A stretch of 64,000 nucleotides of DNA from Oncomelania hupensis (lineage: Eukaryota > Mollusca > Gastropoda > Littorinimorpha > Pomatiopsidae): NCBI GenBank assembly GCA_036898135.1, contig CM072526.1, forward strand, positions 52,960,278-53,024,277, written 5' to 3'. Both the position numbers and the translations under genes were made by a program. Below the pieces are notes generated by a model, which saw only the letters and a list, made by a program, of their open reading frames with translations, was not told the DNA's origin and did no database searches. Positions 1-10,495 of the stretch are shown in pieces; position 1 is the first letter of the stretch; each line of letters begins with the position of its first letter.

Positions 1-45
<45 letters not shown>
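1..45. repeat. (GA)n microsatellite, cut by window edge
   Basis: Uninterrupted GA dinucleotide run that begins at or before the window edge. Confidence 0.95.
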
Positions 46-46
<1 letters not shown>

Positions 47-1200
47 AGTCAGTGGGTGAAGCTGGGAAAGTGCAGAAAAAGGTAGTAAAAGTGTACTACA
101 AGTACCAGTTGTGGAAAGTTGATGGTTATTGCTATACTATTACTATGTCGTAGTCTTTTTGTGAAGTTACTCTGTACAATGATTAATATCAATTTGTGGA
201 CTTACTCCAGAATTTGGAAACGTCTGTATTGTTTCGTTTGGAGGAAGACTCTTCTTCTTTGCTCTAATACTCGTTAGTGTTACATAGGGAATGGCATTAT
301 ATTTATTGGAGTATTTTATACAGCACCAGTCCTCAAATGAACTTTGAACTGTTTACAGATGAATTCCTCAGGCTGGCCTCCAGGGTATAGTTGATGAACT
401 GGCGTCGTTTGATCAGTTCCCCAGTAATTTGGTCCGGACTTCGTATAGCCGACCTTTCTCTTCTTTCACTTGATACAGCCCTCGTAATGATATAGTTGAC
501 AGCGGTTGCTGCCTTCATTATTATGTAGTCCAAACTGCATACGACCCTCATGTAGTTCAAACTACGTACATCCCTCATAGTTTTAGTGTTGAATGTTAAA
601 CCGCGCACATGCTTGGAAACTGTATAGTTCACAGTTTGTGAGTTTACCCATAGTGTTCAGTATTACCGTCCTGCCTTGATAGTGTGTTTAATGTGAGAGT
701 TCTCACTAAGCACTAAGCGGAAAGCCACCTACCGCAGCAGCACCGCTAACAGTATTTGGGCAAGTGAAGAACCTTCAGAAAAACTACTTAGACCCTCGTC
801 AATTGTTGGTCACTGAACTAAACTTTCTAGCACACCTATACCGTACCAAGTCAAGTCAAGTCAAAGCGCTTTATTCCATAAAACCCTTTGGGGCACGTGG
901 ATACAATAAAAAAAAAAATCCCAATAATAATGGAACGCATAAAATACAACACAAAACACGTATATGTTCCAATGTTACAAAAATTAAAGTTAATCAATCA
1001 CACTCGCACATGACAAACATTCGCAATATGCACATTCATTATTATGATGCAACACAAGCATACTACATAAACATGATGTCCACAAAACCTGATCACAAAT
1101 CGCACGCACTCTCTCGCAAGGTGAGTAGGTGGGGTACAGAACTGGTATTGAATGGGGGTGCTTTATGTATTTATAAATTGTCATTGTTGATTAAAAGGAA
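46..1200. other. Unassigned sequence
   Basis: I see no convincing gene here. A minus-strand open frame at 333-632 has no recognisable domain. At 850-900 there is a short direct repeat of a caagt unit followed by a CAAAGCGCTTTATT-like motif and an A-run, which resembles the tail of a retroposon, but I cannot name the family. Confidence 0.4.
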
Positions 1201-2068
1201 TTACTATTATTACTGTCATTATTACAGCTAATTACTATTATTACTGTCATTATTACAGCTAATTACTATTATTACTGTCATTATTACAGCTAATTACTAT
1301 TATTACTGTCATTATTACAGCTAATTACTATTATTACTGTCATTATTACAGCTAATTACTATTATTACTGTCATTATTACAGCTAATTACTATTATTACT
1401 GTCATTATTACAGCTAATTACTATTATTACTGTTATTATTACAGCTAATTACTATTATTACTGTCATTGTTACAGCTCATTACTATTATTACTGTCATTA
1501 TTACAGCTCATTACTATTATTACTGTCATTATTACAGCTCATTACTATTATTACTGTCATTATTACAGCTCATTACTATTATTACTGTCATTATTACAGC
1601 TCATTACTATTATTACTGTCATTATTACAGCTCATTACTATTATTACTGTCATTATTACAGCTCATTACTATTATTACTGTCATTATTACAGCTCATTAC
1701 TATTATTACTGTCATTATTACAGCTCATTACTATTATTACTGTCATTATTACAGCTCATTACTATTATTACTGTCATTATTACAGCTCATTACTATTATT
1801 ACTGTCATTATTACAGCTCATTACTATTATTACTGTCATTATTACAGCTCATCACTATTATTACTGTCATTATTACAGCTCATTACTATTATTACTGTCA
1901 TTATTACAGCTCATTACTATTATTACTGTCATTATTACAGCTCATTACTATTATTACTGTCATTATTACAGCTCATTGCTATTATTACTGTCATTATTAC
2001 AGCTCATTACTATTATTACTGTCATTATTACAGCTCATTACTATTATTACTGTCATTATTACAGCTCA
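1201..2068. repeat. 31 bp minisatellite, 28 copies
   Basis: Unit of 31 bp built from TTACTATTATTACTG and TCATTATTACAGCTMA; 28 units fit the span exactly. The first eight or so units end in TAA-type variants and the later ones in TCA-type variants, so the array has two homogenised blocks. Because 31 is not a multiple of 3 and the unit lacks stops in some frames, it gives long spurious open frames. Each unit contains TTATTACAG, which looks like a 3' splice site. Confidence 0.97.
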
Positions 2069-2154
2069 TCTCACTTTCCATTCCATTACGTTCTGAAGCA
2101 ATCCATTATTATTTTCATTCACCGTTTTAGCGGGATAGTTTTATTCTTTGTTCA

Positions 2155-2162
2155 AAATAAAT

Positions 2163-2203
<41 letters not shown>

Positions 2204-2235
2204 GGATTTTTATATAGCGGGTACTCCAGCCTATG
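2155..2235 (-). repeat. (AAT)n tail joined to a retroposon 3' end
   Basis: An (AAT)n run at about 2164-2202 adjoins a segment that reads, on the minus strand, CCCGCTATATAAAAATCC before the run. This matches the GCGCTATATAAG-type 3' tail of the SINE families elsewhere in the window, so it is probably the 3' end of a retroposon inserted in the minus orientation. Confidence 0.6.
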
Positions 2236-2689
2236 ACCAGACTCACCACGCTTTACATAATCATTACATATAAATACATGCACTCGATAAAACATTGCTT
2301 TTGCTACTATACACCAAAAGACAGAACAGTAAGGGTACAACTATTTATAACTATGTACACAAATTACAAAAAAAAAAAAAAAAGCATTGGATCGCACATA
2401 AAAAACCAAACTTGTAAGCGTAAGCAGCTCTTTTCGATCGTCATCAAAATGTGAACATATTAAATAAAAATAAAAAAATGAAATTCATCTCCAAGCTCAT
2501 TGAGAGTACATTTATGACAGTTTCTGTCACATCTCTACATTCCAAACAACCATTCGGTGTACTAGCCTTTCTACTTCGCATTGAACATGAAACAAAGGGA
2601 TGGGATTGATGAGGGGAGGGGGAGGTGGAGAGGGAGGAGGGGATAGGCGATGGGGAAGAGAAGGAGGAGACGACGACGAAGGTATGCTG

Positions 2690-2920
2690 GTGTGACATCG
2701 TCACTGTTCCTAGTATCTTAGCTGGGCTGGAAGCATTCTGATTGGTCGACGCGTTACAAAATTCGACGCATGCGCACAGTGCTATCGTAGTCTTAGTAAG
2801 GATTAGGGTTTGGTTTAGGGTTAGGTTTAGGGTTACGACGCTTAAGAACATCGTCAAAAAGCCGGCCCGACATGACCTGGCGCATGCGCAAAGGCGCCCG
2901 GATAAAGTAGGAAACCCGGA
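2690..2920. promoter_or_regulatory. Possible promoter-like segment with NRF-1-type sites
   Basis: The segment holds an inverted CCAAT box (GATTGG near 2740), two palindromic GCATGCGC elements (near 2768 and 2882; the second is a full GCGCATGCGC NRF-1 consensus), and telomere-like TTAGGG-related repeats at 2802-2836 between them. The CpG density is higher than in the flanks. No transcript or first exon can be placed, so promoter function is a guess. Confidence 0.25.
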
Positions 2921-2939
2921 ACTTTTACGATGTGACACT

Positions 2940-3628
2940 TGCTGAGGGACCTGACCATTATGATTAAGATTAGATCATGACAGCCACCACCACCACCAGT
3001 GACCTTATAACTCACACGATTAGTAATAGTGTTTGTCCGTGATAATAATTATTTCATTATTTAACCCGTTAGCTCTTTCGTCCACAAAAAAATAGCCATT
3101 TATGGAATCCTTTGGGCTACTATTGCTTTTGCTAATAGTAACAGAATCCTATGTCGGCAATGATAACCATAATCCGTTGCGTCATTTCCCCTACAGTTGC
3201 CGCAGAGCTATCATGGTGCTGTCAGAGCAGCGTACGGGACAGCGGTGGCTGGGTCAGTATTAGATCCAATCTGGCTGCCACCAGTGGCGTCTAATAGCAT
3301 TGATCCGAGGACCCCGCGCCCAGTAGTTGTGGCCAGCAGAGACAGTGTGCACACAACCACACACACAATGCAAGTGAACGGACTTGACATCACATCAGTT
3401 ATAGGAGAAAGAGCTCTACGTCTATTTAGACAAGTACTACTCCTCTCACCCCCCACCCCCACACACTCATCTCCCACTTTAACCCACCTCATCTGTCCCT
3501 CTTACCCCTTGGGGTCATGAGCAATCTTGTCACTGTAGATTGTTCTAACCTATAAAGGGAACAGTGAAAGCCCCAGTTGAAAACCTGTCTTGCCTTTGTA
3601 GGCATGACTAATTCACTGCGGCAACAGT
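2940..3628. other. Unassigned sequence
   Basis: Overlapping open frames on both strands (3197-3520 plus, 3211-3492 minus) show no domain I recognise. No splice structure could be built. Confidence 0.4.
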
Positions 3629-4206
3629 TCCCCCCGTTGGAGTCCCGGGGGTTTCAGTATAAATAGTATCCCCACTTTCTGGAAATTTAGTGCTTTAAAT
3701 TCCCACTGTCGCTGTCTTCATCATTTGCTCTTTCCCATTCCTGATCTGTCCTATCACTCTGCTATACTTTCTTCTTCTTCGCTAGATCAATGACCTACCT
3801 TTTTTCTTGAAAACTCTTCCTGGACAAGACTCCTTGTTTGTGTATGAGGTCTGTTGGATCAGCTTGGGAGTGTTGGACGCTTTCTGCCGGGTGGTCACTA
3901 GGGCTTCCTATGATTGTATTATTTTGCACTATAGGCATTTTATATGTATGTGTTTTGTTGATGATTTATAATGATGGTTGTATTCTATTTTGTTTTTGTA
4001 ACCGGGGTGTTCGCGTAGTTGAGGTCAACCCTCAGCCGTCCCCCGCGTGGGATGTCTTTATTGTAAAGTGACTGGCCGGTGGAGGGCATTCAATTTTCCC
4101 ACTAGGGTTGTTTCGGCAGATCTTTTATGCGGATCGGGGGTTGTCCGGTCCTGATTTGGCTCGGAAGAGTCCGCTGGACCTAAAGCAACAATAAATCAAT
4201 CAATCA
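3629..4206 (+). mobile_element. Retroposon R1, copy 1
   Basis: A segment of about 575 bp that recurs in the same orientation at 41056-41640 and as a 3' fragment at 43171-43310. Shared landmarks are GGGGGTTTCAGTATAAATAG at the 5' side and TTTGGCTCGGAAGAGTCCGC then TGGACCTAAAGCAA at the 3' side. This copy ends in a short AATC repeat, while the others end in ATGTA repeats. Variable simple-repeat tails and a target-site duplication at copy 2 show retroposition. I see no tRNA-like head, so it is either a SINE of other origin or a LINE 3' end. Confidence 0.75.
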
Positions 4207-4805
4207 ATCTGTCCCTCTTATGTTCCCTCCACCTTCTTCCCTAGGGATGTCGGATATGATGATCAGGAGGATCAGACCTCCTTAACAGTTGATTGGTACA
4301 AACTAAAGGGAGTGTGTCACCAGCTCTCATTCCACTAGACCCTACTGCTGCAGGACGGTCCTATATGATCACGAGGGATTTGCATTGATTGGTAGTGCGA
4401 TCTTGCCATAGCCCTCACCGCAAGCCCAACCACAGAGCATCAGAGACTGCTGGGGTGTTGCCAACATGCATGGTATCACGAGCACACAGTTTGCACCCAA
4501 ATGTGACTGTCACAGTATCAAAAGTCCGAAAACACGTAATCCCTGCCCGAAGTAATGCAGTACTTCGGATTCTGTTAATGCATGTCCACATGCACAATTC
4601 CTTTGATAGAACTGTGAGCTTCCATATACTATAGGAAATACTATACACAATTTACACACATATTAATCACCATCACACCGCCAACACATTTGGCAGAGCA
4701 GTTCAGTACAGTACCGAGGCACACAATTATTTTAAACCCACAACGTTTAAGTGACCACTCGCCTTCTGCTGTGCAAAATGGTCTTCATTGTTTTGAGAGT
4801 TGGGA
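4207..4805. other. Unassigned sequence
   Basis: No gene or repeat family recognised. Confidence 0.4.
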
Positions 4806-4828
4806 GGAATGAGAGAGAGAGGGGGGGT

Positions 4829-4879
<51 letters not shown>

Positions 4880-4888
4880 GAGAGAGAG

Positions 4889-4950
<62 letters not shown>
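4806..4950. repeat. (GA)n microsatellite
   Basis: Long GA run with two GTA-type interruptions. Confidence 0.95.
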
Positions 4951-4951
<1 letters not shown>

Positions 4952-5396
4952 CAAGATAATAATATGATTAGGAGCGGCTGAGAGCTCTCAGTGATTTAGA
5001 ATTGAAGTGTTGTGAAAGGTCAGGTCGGCACATTTCCTGTGTGCCACGCTCACACATTGTGTTTTGTCCTGAAAGGTCACACTAGCCCCGAAACTGGAGC
5101 GTGACAGTATGAACAGTTAGTTATCTCCCCGCAATACACTGAACAACGCAAATCCCGACTTTCAGCAATATGGCCATCAGTAAACTTGTGCCATCATTCT
5201 ACAATAAGAACCCACTGCCAGCAGAGGACACAGAGATCTTTGCTGTTATTGTCTTCACCCCTGAGAGGATGGAATGTAATAGTAATAAGAATGATGTAAA
5301 AGGTGTTTTATGAACTCGGTCTCTGTGTTAAACAGGGGCTTTCTTACCTCCCTTGCGCCTATTTACGTTAACCAGCTTTGCAGATTGTGTTTAGTG

Positions 5397-5585
5397 GGAC
5401 CGGGTAGCTCAATTGGTAGAGCGGCTTACTAGTAACGGAAAGATCCCTGGTTCGAATCCCGGATTGGCCATCGTGAGACCATATTATTTTCCCCTTACCA
5501 TCAACTGGTTCGCTGGTGTCAGAATAATGTGATCAGTAGTGGCCTATACGCTCTGGTGTTGTGTGACTATAATCTACAATTAACC
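5397..5585 (+). mobile_element. tRNA-Thr-like SINE (family C), copy 1
   Basis: The head is tRNA-like: a D-arm (box A) in TAGCTCAATTGGTAGAGC and a T-arm (box B) in GGTTCGAATCC. The anticodon-loop position reads CTAGTAA, as in tRNA-Thr(AGT), but the anticodon stem does not pair, so this is not a working tRNA gene. A body of about 110 bp follows with landmarks ATATTATTTTCCCC, GCTGGTGTCAG and GTGTGACTATAATCTAC. The same head and body occur inverted at 62437-62617, which defines a family. Confidence 0.85.
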
Positions 5586-5759
5586 TTTTAAGATTTTGTT
5601 CCTTGAACAATGACTTTTGGTACGGGGAACGAAGGAGGCGATTTCATGGTACCAACATAGACAGAACTTTGGGCTGGTTTTAACAGCTTGCGTCGCCTTT
5701 GGAAACGTTAAATTGTCCACTTTTATCACAAACCTCTCTTGGACTAAAATTATTGATTA

Positions 5760-5920
5760 GAGATAACTGAATAGATCAGTTGGAATCAAAATGACACATA
5801 CCAGTTCCCAGTTAGAATCAGAATGATACATACCAGTTCCCCAGTTGGAATCAGAATGACACATTCCAGTTCCCCAGTTGGAATCAGAATGACACATATT
5901 AGTTCCAGACAGGTTCAGCT
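5760..5920. repeat. Short minisatellite (about 38 bp, 4 copies)
   Basis: Four imperfect copies of a unit containing GTTGGAATCARAATGACACA and CAGTTCC. Confidence 0.85.
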
Positions 5921-6045
5921 TATTGCTATATCTCTTTTTCGTTCCAACGGAAAGTCGATGCCCTTTGCAGAAACTGGATAAGAAATTATCTGTTGTGGCC
6001 AGTCATTGTTGTTTGCAATTTCGGTGATTAATTAAGTGTAATTTT

Positions 6046-6110
6046 GCATCTCTCTCTCTCCCTCTCTCTCTCTCTCCCTCCCCTCTCCCTCTCTCTCCCC
6101 CCCCCCACCT
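6046..6110. repeat. CT-rich low-complexity tract
   Basis: Mixed CT and C runs. Confidence 0.9.
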
Positions 6111-6386
6111 CCCTTCTTATATCAATCCATGATTTGGGATGTTTGCAGGCACGTTTGTGTTGTGACCCCACTTAATTGCTACGTTTATGTCTTTTATCCA
6201 CCGCCATCACCAAATTGTCCTTCCTGCTCTCTCTCCACTCTTTCCCACCCCTTCATCCATCCTGTCTGCACGTCAGTCGTTGACGGATAGGCTTTGGGCC
6301 TTGATTTTGACACAAACTTTCCACAATTTCAGTCTAGCCTTCTCAAATGAGACAGGAAATATACATGGGAGGCTGGGTATGGGTCA

Positions 6387-6387
<1 letters not shown>

Positions 6388-6462
<75 letters not shown>
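6388..6462. repeat. (GA)n microsatellite
   Basis: GA dinucleotide run. The R/E- or S/L-rich reading frames across it are artefacts of the repeat. Confidence 0.95.
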
Positions 6463-6466
<4 letters not shown>

Positions 6467-7149
6467 GTGGGGGGTGGGAGGGAGTTAGGATTGGGGTATA
6501 ACATTAGGAGTGGGGTGGGGAGGGGTGTTGAGATGGAACAGACATTGTTCAAGCGTAGGACATAGCCGTGAAAATGGAATCTGCCCTTACAAGTGGAAGC
6601 CTGGGGGATTGTTGTAATCCGTGAATAGTTATTGCCTCTAGTGCTGCCGTGCTCCTGACTAGTCCAGTCCCGGTAATGAAATAAATAGCCAAATAAGCAA
6701 CTAATTCCTATAAAAATGCTATGCAGTAAAAAATATTCTTTAAGCAATGAGGAAATACCTATAAAAAGTCCCAGTTAAAAAAAGGGGTCTGAGACATGAT
6801 TTTTGGTGCTTATGTTTTTTCACACTTCAAAACGTCAAAGGGAGATTACTTGAAATAAACATTTAATTCAAAACCATATCATGTTGCATGTCAAATGAAA
6901 GCTCTTGACATATACAGTCCGAAAATCTGTTTCAACCTTTTCTGTGTCAGTTTTAGTTCTGACTGGAGATTAAAATTTGATTAACATAGCGGTATAAATG
7001 CGAAATTCTGATGATCGTGAAAATCTTGATCTCGATTGTAAAACTCGACTTCTATCTAATTCACAAGAGAAAAAGGATTAGTTAACACGTAATAAAGAAA
7101 AACAAAAATAACCATGCCATTGATTAGTTTTCCAGTAGAATATAAAAGT
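6463..7149. other. Unassigned AT-rich sequence
   Basis: No gene or repeat recognised. Confidence 0.4.
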
Positions 7150-8830
7150 GGTCTGCCTTAGTCGCTCTCAGAATCAGACTCATCTTCCAGCTGAACCACA
7201 CAATTTGTGCAGCTGACTCCACGGCATTCTCCACGAGCTGTGGTGCACGTAAGTCCGTGCTTTCTGCAGCTGCATCTGCCAATGGAGCAGTCTTTCTTGC
7301 ATCAGCAGCGGATAACATTCAAAATATCATCGGGAGCAGCTGGCTTATTAGTTGTTATTGGAAGTAGCCGGCCCTCCTGTAACTTCCAACCCCAATCCAC
7401 TGGTGATAGACCATGGTCTCTGTCTAGACCCACTCCTAGACTTGGTAGAATGATCTGTAGGCATGGAATACAGCTGCTGCTGCTGTTGGGGGGAGCACTT
7501 TATCTTGGATTTGTGTATGGCTTGCTGACACTTTTTGCTGATATTTGACAACCCGCAGTTTGGTCAAGGTATCAGAACGTTTTCCACTGTACATGTGAAC
7601 AAATACCCTCTCACCAGCCGCTGCAACAGCATCATGACTTGACATCTTATCATTGAATACTCTAGCCTCATCAAGGAGCTCTCCTGAATCAAGCTTCTTG
7701 ACTGTGAGTGATTTTGATATGTTGAAGGGATGAGATGTCGTGTCGCATCCACAGAATGCATAGGCAAAATGTGTTATTACAGACTGTTGCTCCAAGGCGC
7801 TTTTGATTTGCCTTTATGTCCCACAACTTGGTCTTCTTGTAGGAACCTGATGTAAAGAACACATCGTGCATTGCTGGTTCCCCATGGTGCAGAAGTAGAA
7901 CTAGCAAGTCAGTGTCTTCTCCGACAACAACAGTGGCCGATTTTTTTTTTGCAGATACTAGAGCTTTGGCGACAATTATACAGTCTGCATCTCCCTTTGC
8001 ATGGAGTGTAACAAATTTGTTTGCCTCGAATGCTTCAGCCAAAAGATGAATAAACTGCTGTTTGTTTCCGCAGTTGGCCAAGAACATTTCCTTCGTCTCA
8101 CAGAGGATCATGTCAGGATCAAAGGCTACATGTATCCCAACCATGCCTTTGCTTCTCTCATAGATGGGTAACATTTTTGGTACTTGGGCCATCAACATAG
8201 CCAAACAAACCTTTGTCGTTAGCCCATTCCGCGTCCTCTAATTAGGCCACCATTTGACTTCAGCGTCCTTATCAAAGTTTGCTCAATCACCAGAACACAC
8301 GACAGACCAGCCCAATAGCGATCGCTTCTCCTCATCACGTGATGGCCTACCATGAAATCGTGATAGACTTCTGGTTGGATTTTGTTCAACTCCATCATTT
8401 GCTGTATGTACAGCCTGGCCGACTTGGTGTAGAGGTTGTGCCCTGAAGCAGCAAAATAGGGCAACGTTTTGGCAACAGCAGATAGATGGAGCTTGAAGTC
8501 TCCAGTTCTTTCAGCCTATATTGCTGTGCGAAGGAGGTGTACCATTAAATTTTCTTGATATTGAATCCATAGCTTGCTCGTTCTACTTGAACATTGTCGT
8601 TTGAAATCTTCCAACTTTGCTTTGATGCGTCCTGGTGTATTGTAGCATCTCTTGCTGTTGTTTTGCCCTGCATCAGTGATTCAAAAAGAGCAGCAGCCTC
8701 ATCCAAGTCATCATTGCCAACAGACTCTGTTATGTAAATATATGCAGGATTATGTAGAAGTGACTCTTCTTCTTGACAATCATTGTTTTCCTTCCTAGGA
8801 TTGTAATCATTGGACAAAGAGTCAGGATGG
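7150..8830 (-). pseudogene. Broken transposon-associated PIN/FEN-like nuclease family gene with C-terminal CXC module
   Basis: Minus-strand coding remnant of a family that is highly multicopy in invertebrate genomes. Reading 5' to 3' on the minus strand I see: an acidic N-terminal part (8835-8545); a block with AERTGDFKLHL, PYFAASGHNLY and RRSDRYWAGLS then VIEQTLIRTLK (8530-8219); a nuclease-like core with GDADCIIV, VVGEDTDLLVLLL and CGCDTTS (8204-7600); a WGW motif near 7400; and a C-terminal Cys-rich module (about 7300-7180, CKKDCSIGRCSCRK then GLTC) resembling tesmin/TSO1 CXC repeats. It is not functional: there is a TAG just before AERTGDF, a TGA inside the Cys-rich module, and frame changes near 8210, 7800 and 7440. 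The nuclease label follows from the GDAD/GEDTD acidic motifs and is an inference. Confidence 0.75.
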
Positions 8831-8847
8831 AGCAACAGTAATTACAG

Positions 8848-9271
8848 GGGGGCACGGTGGCCTTATGGTAGAGTTTTGGCTTGCGCATTTGAAGGTCCCG
8901 GGTTCGATCCCAGGCCGGGGCATTGTATTGTGTCCTTGGAGAGACACTTTACTCACGTTTCCTACTCCTTCGGATGAGAGTATAAACTGAGGTCTAGTCT
9001 GTGTCGCATACATTCCATCAAAACGGACTTTAAAGATCCTGACGCTCATGTCCTAGACGGGTGAGTGCCGGTGACAAGAACACACCCAGCATGCACCTAG
9101 GTCGTTTTCCCCCATCCCTGGCTGCCCAGGATTGTGCTCAGTTGTCTGGAGCGTTATTACGATGCGCCAAAAGGCTGCAAGTTGGCGCCTCGGGCTGCTT
9201 GAGTTACATCCTATATCCACCAGCGCCTTGAGCAGCTCTTGAGCTGGAAAAGTGCTATATAAGAACGATTA

Positions 9272-9333
<62 letters not shown>
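8848..9333 (+). mobile_element. tRNA-derived SINE (family A), copy 1, with (AAT)n tail
   Basis: Box A-like GGCCTTATGGTAGAG and box B-like GGGTTCGATCCCAGG form a tRNA-like head. A body follows with GATGAGAGTATAAACTGAGG and CCTGACGCTCATGTCCTAGA, then a 3' tail ending GAGCTGGAAAAGTGCTATAT, AAGAACGATTAAAT and an (AAT)n run at 9272-9333. Three other copies are at 15619, 50678 and 63429, all plus strand. It sits just upstream of the broken nuclease-like gene. Confidence 0.93.
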
Positions 9334-9335
<2 letters not shown>

Positions 9336-10494
9336 TTGAAGGCAGTGCTTACAAATATTGCACTCAATGCTGCTTCCAAAATGTGCTCTAATTGTCCTAG
9401 AATAAGCCTTTACAGCAATGATGTGAACTGCAGAATTTACTGCATAAACTGTCTCTATTGCCTCCTGCAAGCCTGAACCCAGCCATAAGATGACCAATAC
9501 TATATGCATCTATCAACCACAGGCTCTGAAGTCTTTTCTTTCCCCTCCTACATACGTACGTAGTACAGTATAGTATGTATAGTATGTAACTAAGGCCTAC
9601 GAGAGACGAGACTTCCCAGCCTGTTTATCAACACTGCCACTGAATTGTCAAGTACGCACATTTTTAACACCATGCGGAACAATCTGGGCGGTAAAAATGG
9701 GGGTTCCCCAGTGCATTCGCATCAAAAAATAGTTCGCTTTAAAAAGTTAAAATAAACATATTTATACCCCTTCGATTCCGTGGGACTTTTCTTCAGTTGT
9801 AAACACAACTTTAAAGAGTAAATTAGAATATAAATCATTTTTATAGGATTTACTTACTTTCAAAAAGCCTGTTGGATTGGACTAGACCGGACTACCAATG
9901 AACTGTTCCCCCAGCCCCAGTCAATATGCAGGCCACACGGACTTGGGCGATACGCATGGTATGGAAGCCTGCAGTGTGAAGCGTACTCTTGCTAGATCTC
10001 TGACGCTCACTGTGACTGTGGTGTGGGGAGAATAACAAGTTCTGTGGGCATGGGGTGGATGGTGTTGGGGTTGTCGACGAGGTGAACCTGTTCTCAACCG
10101 ATATCAATTTGTACAAGCTTTGGTGTAACGGCCTGGGTAGACCGTTAATTTCAGCGGTGTCATAACGGACATCTTTCAGTGTCCTGTTATGTGGGGCGTG
10201 ACGGTCATCTGTTGTTTGTTGCACGTTGGCGTGACGTTATCTTGGCGTAACAGATTTGGAATGGCGTCTCTGTGCTATTATGGAGCATTGGCGTAACGAC
10301 TAGCTGCGAATAGTGTTGCATTGAATGCTGGTGTAACCTCATTTAGTTTGTAACTTCTGACCAAATACACCTGTCGACAGTCTTTTTTTTTTTCTTGTCT
10401 TTTTTAAAATTTGTATCCATCAACACCCTTATTTGTGGTGTTGAGGGAGTCACTTTGTATTGTTTTAGTGTACCGTTATATGAAGGGAACGCTA
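9334..10494. other. Unassigned sequence
   Basis: No gene recognised. The minus-strand frame at 9892-10224 has no identifiable domain. Confidence 0.4.
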
Positions 10495-10495
10495 T

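Noticed and set aside
4727..4981. Arg/Glu- or Ser/Leu-repeat proteins over GA tracts (also at 6343-6565, 18353-18864, 20057-20251, 27315-27763)
   Set aside because: Pure dinucleotide or trinucleotide repeat translation.
5397..5470. tRNA-Thr gene
   Set aside because: The anticodon stem does not pair and a shared non-tRNA body follows; a second copy has the same body. It is a SINE.
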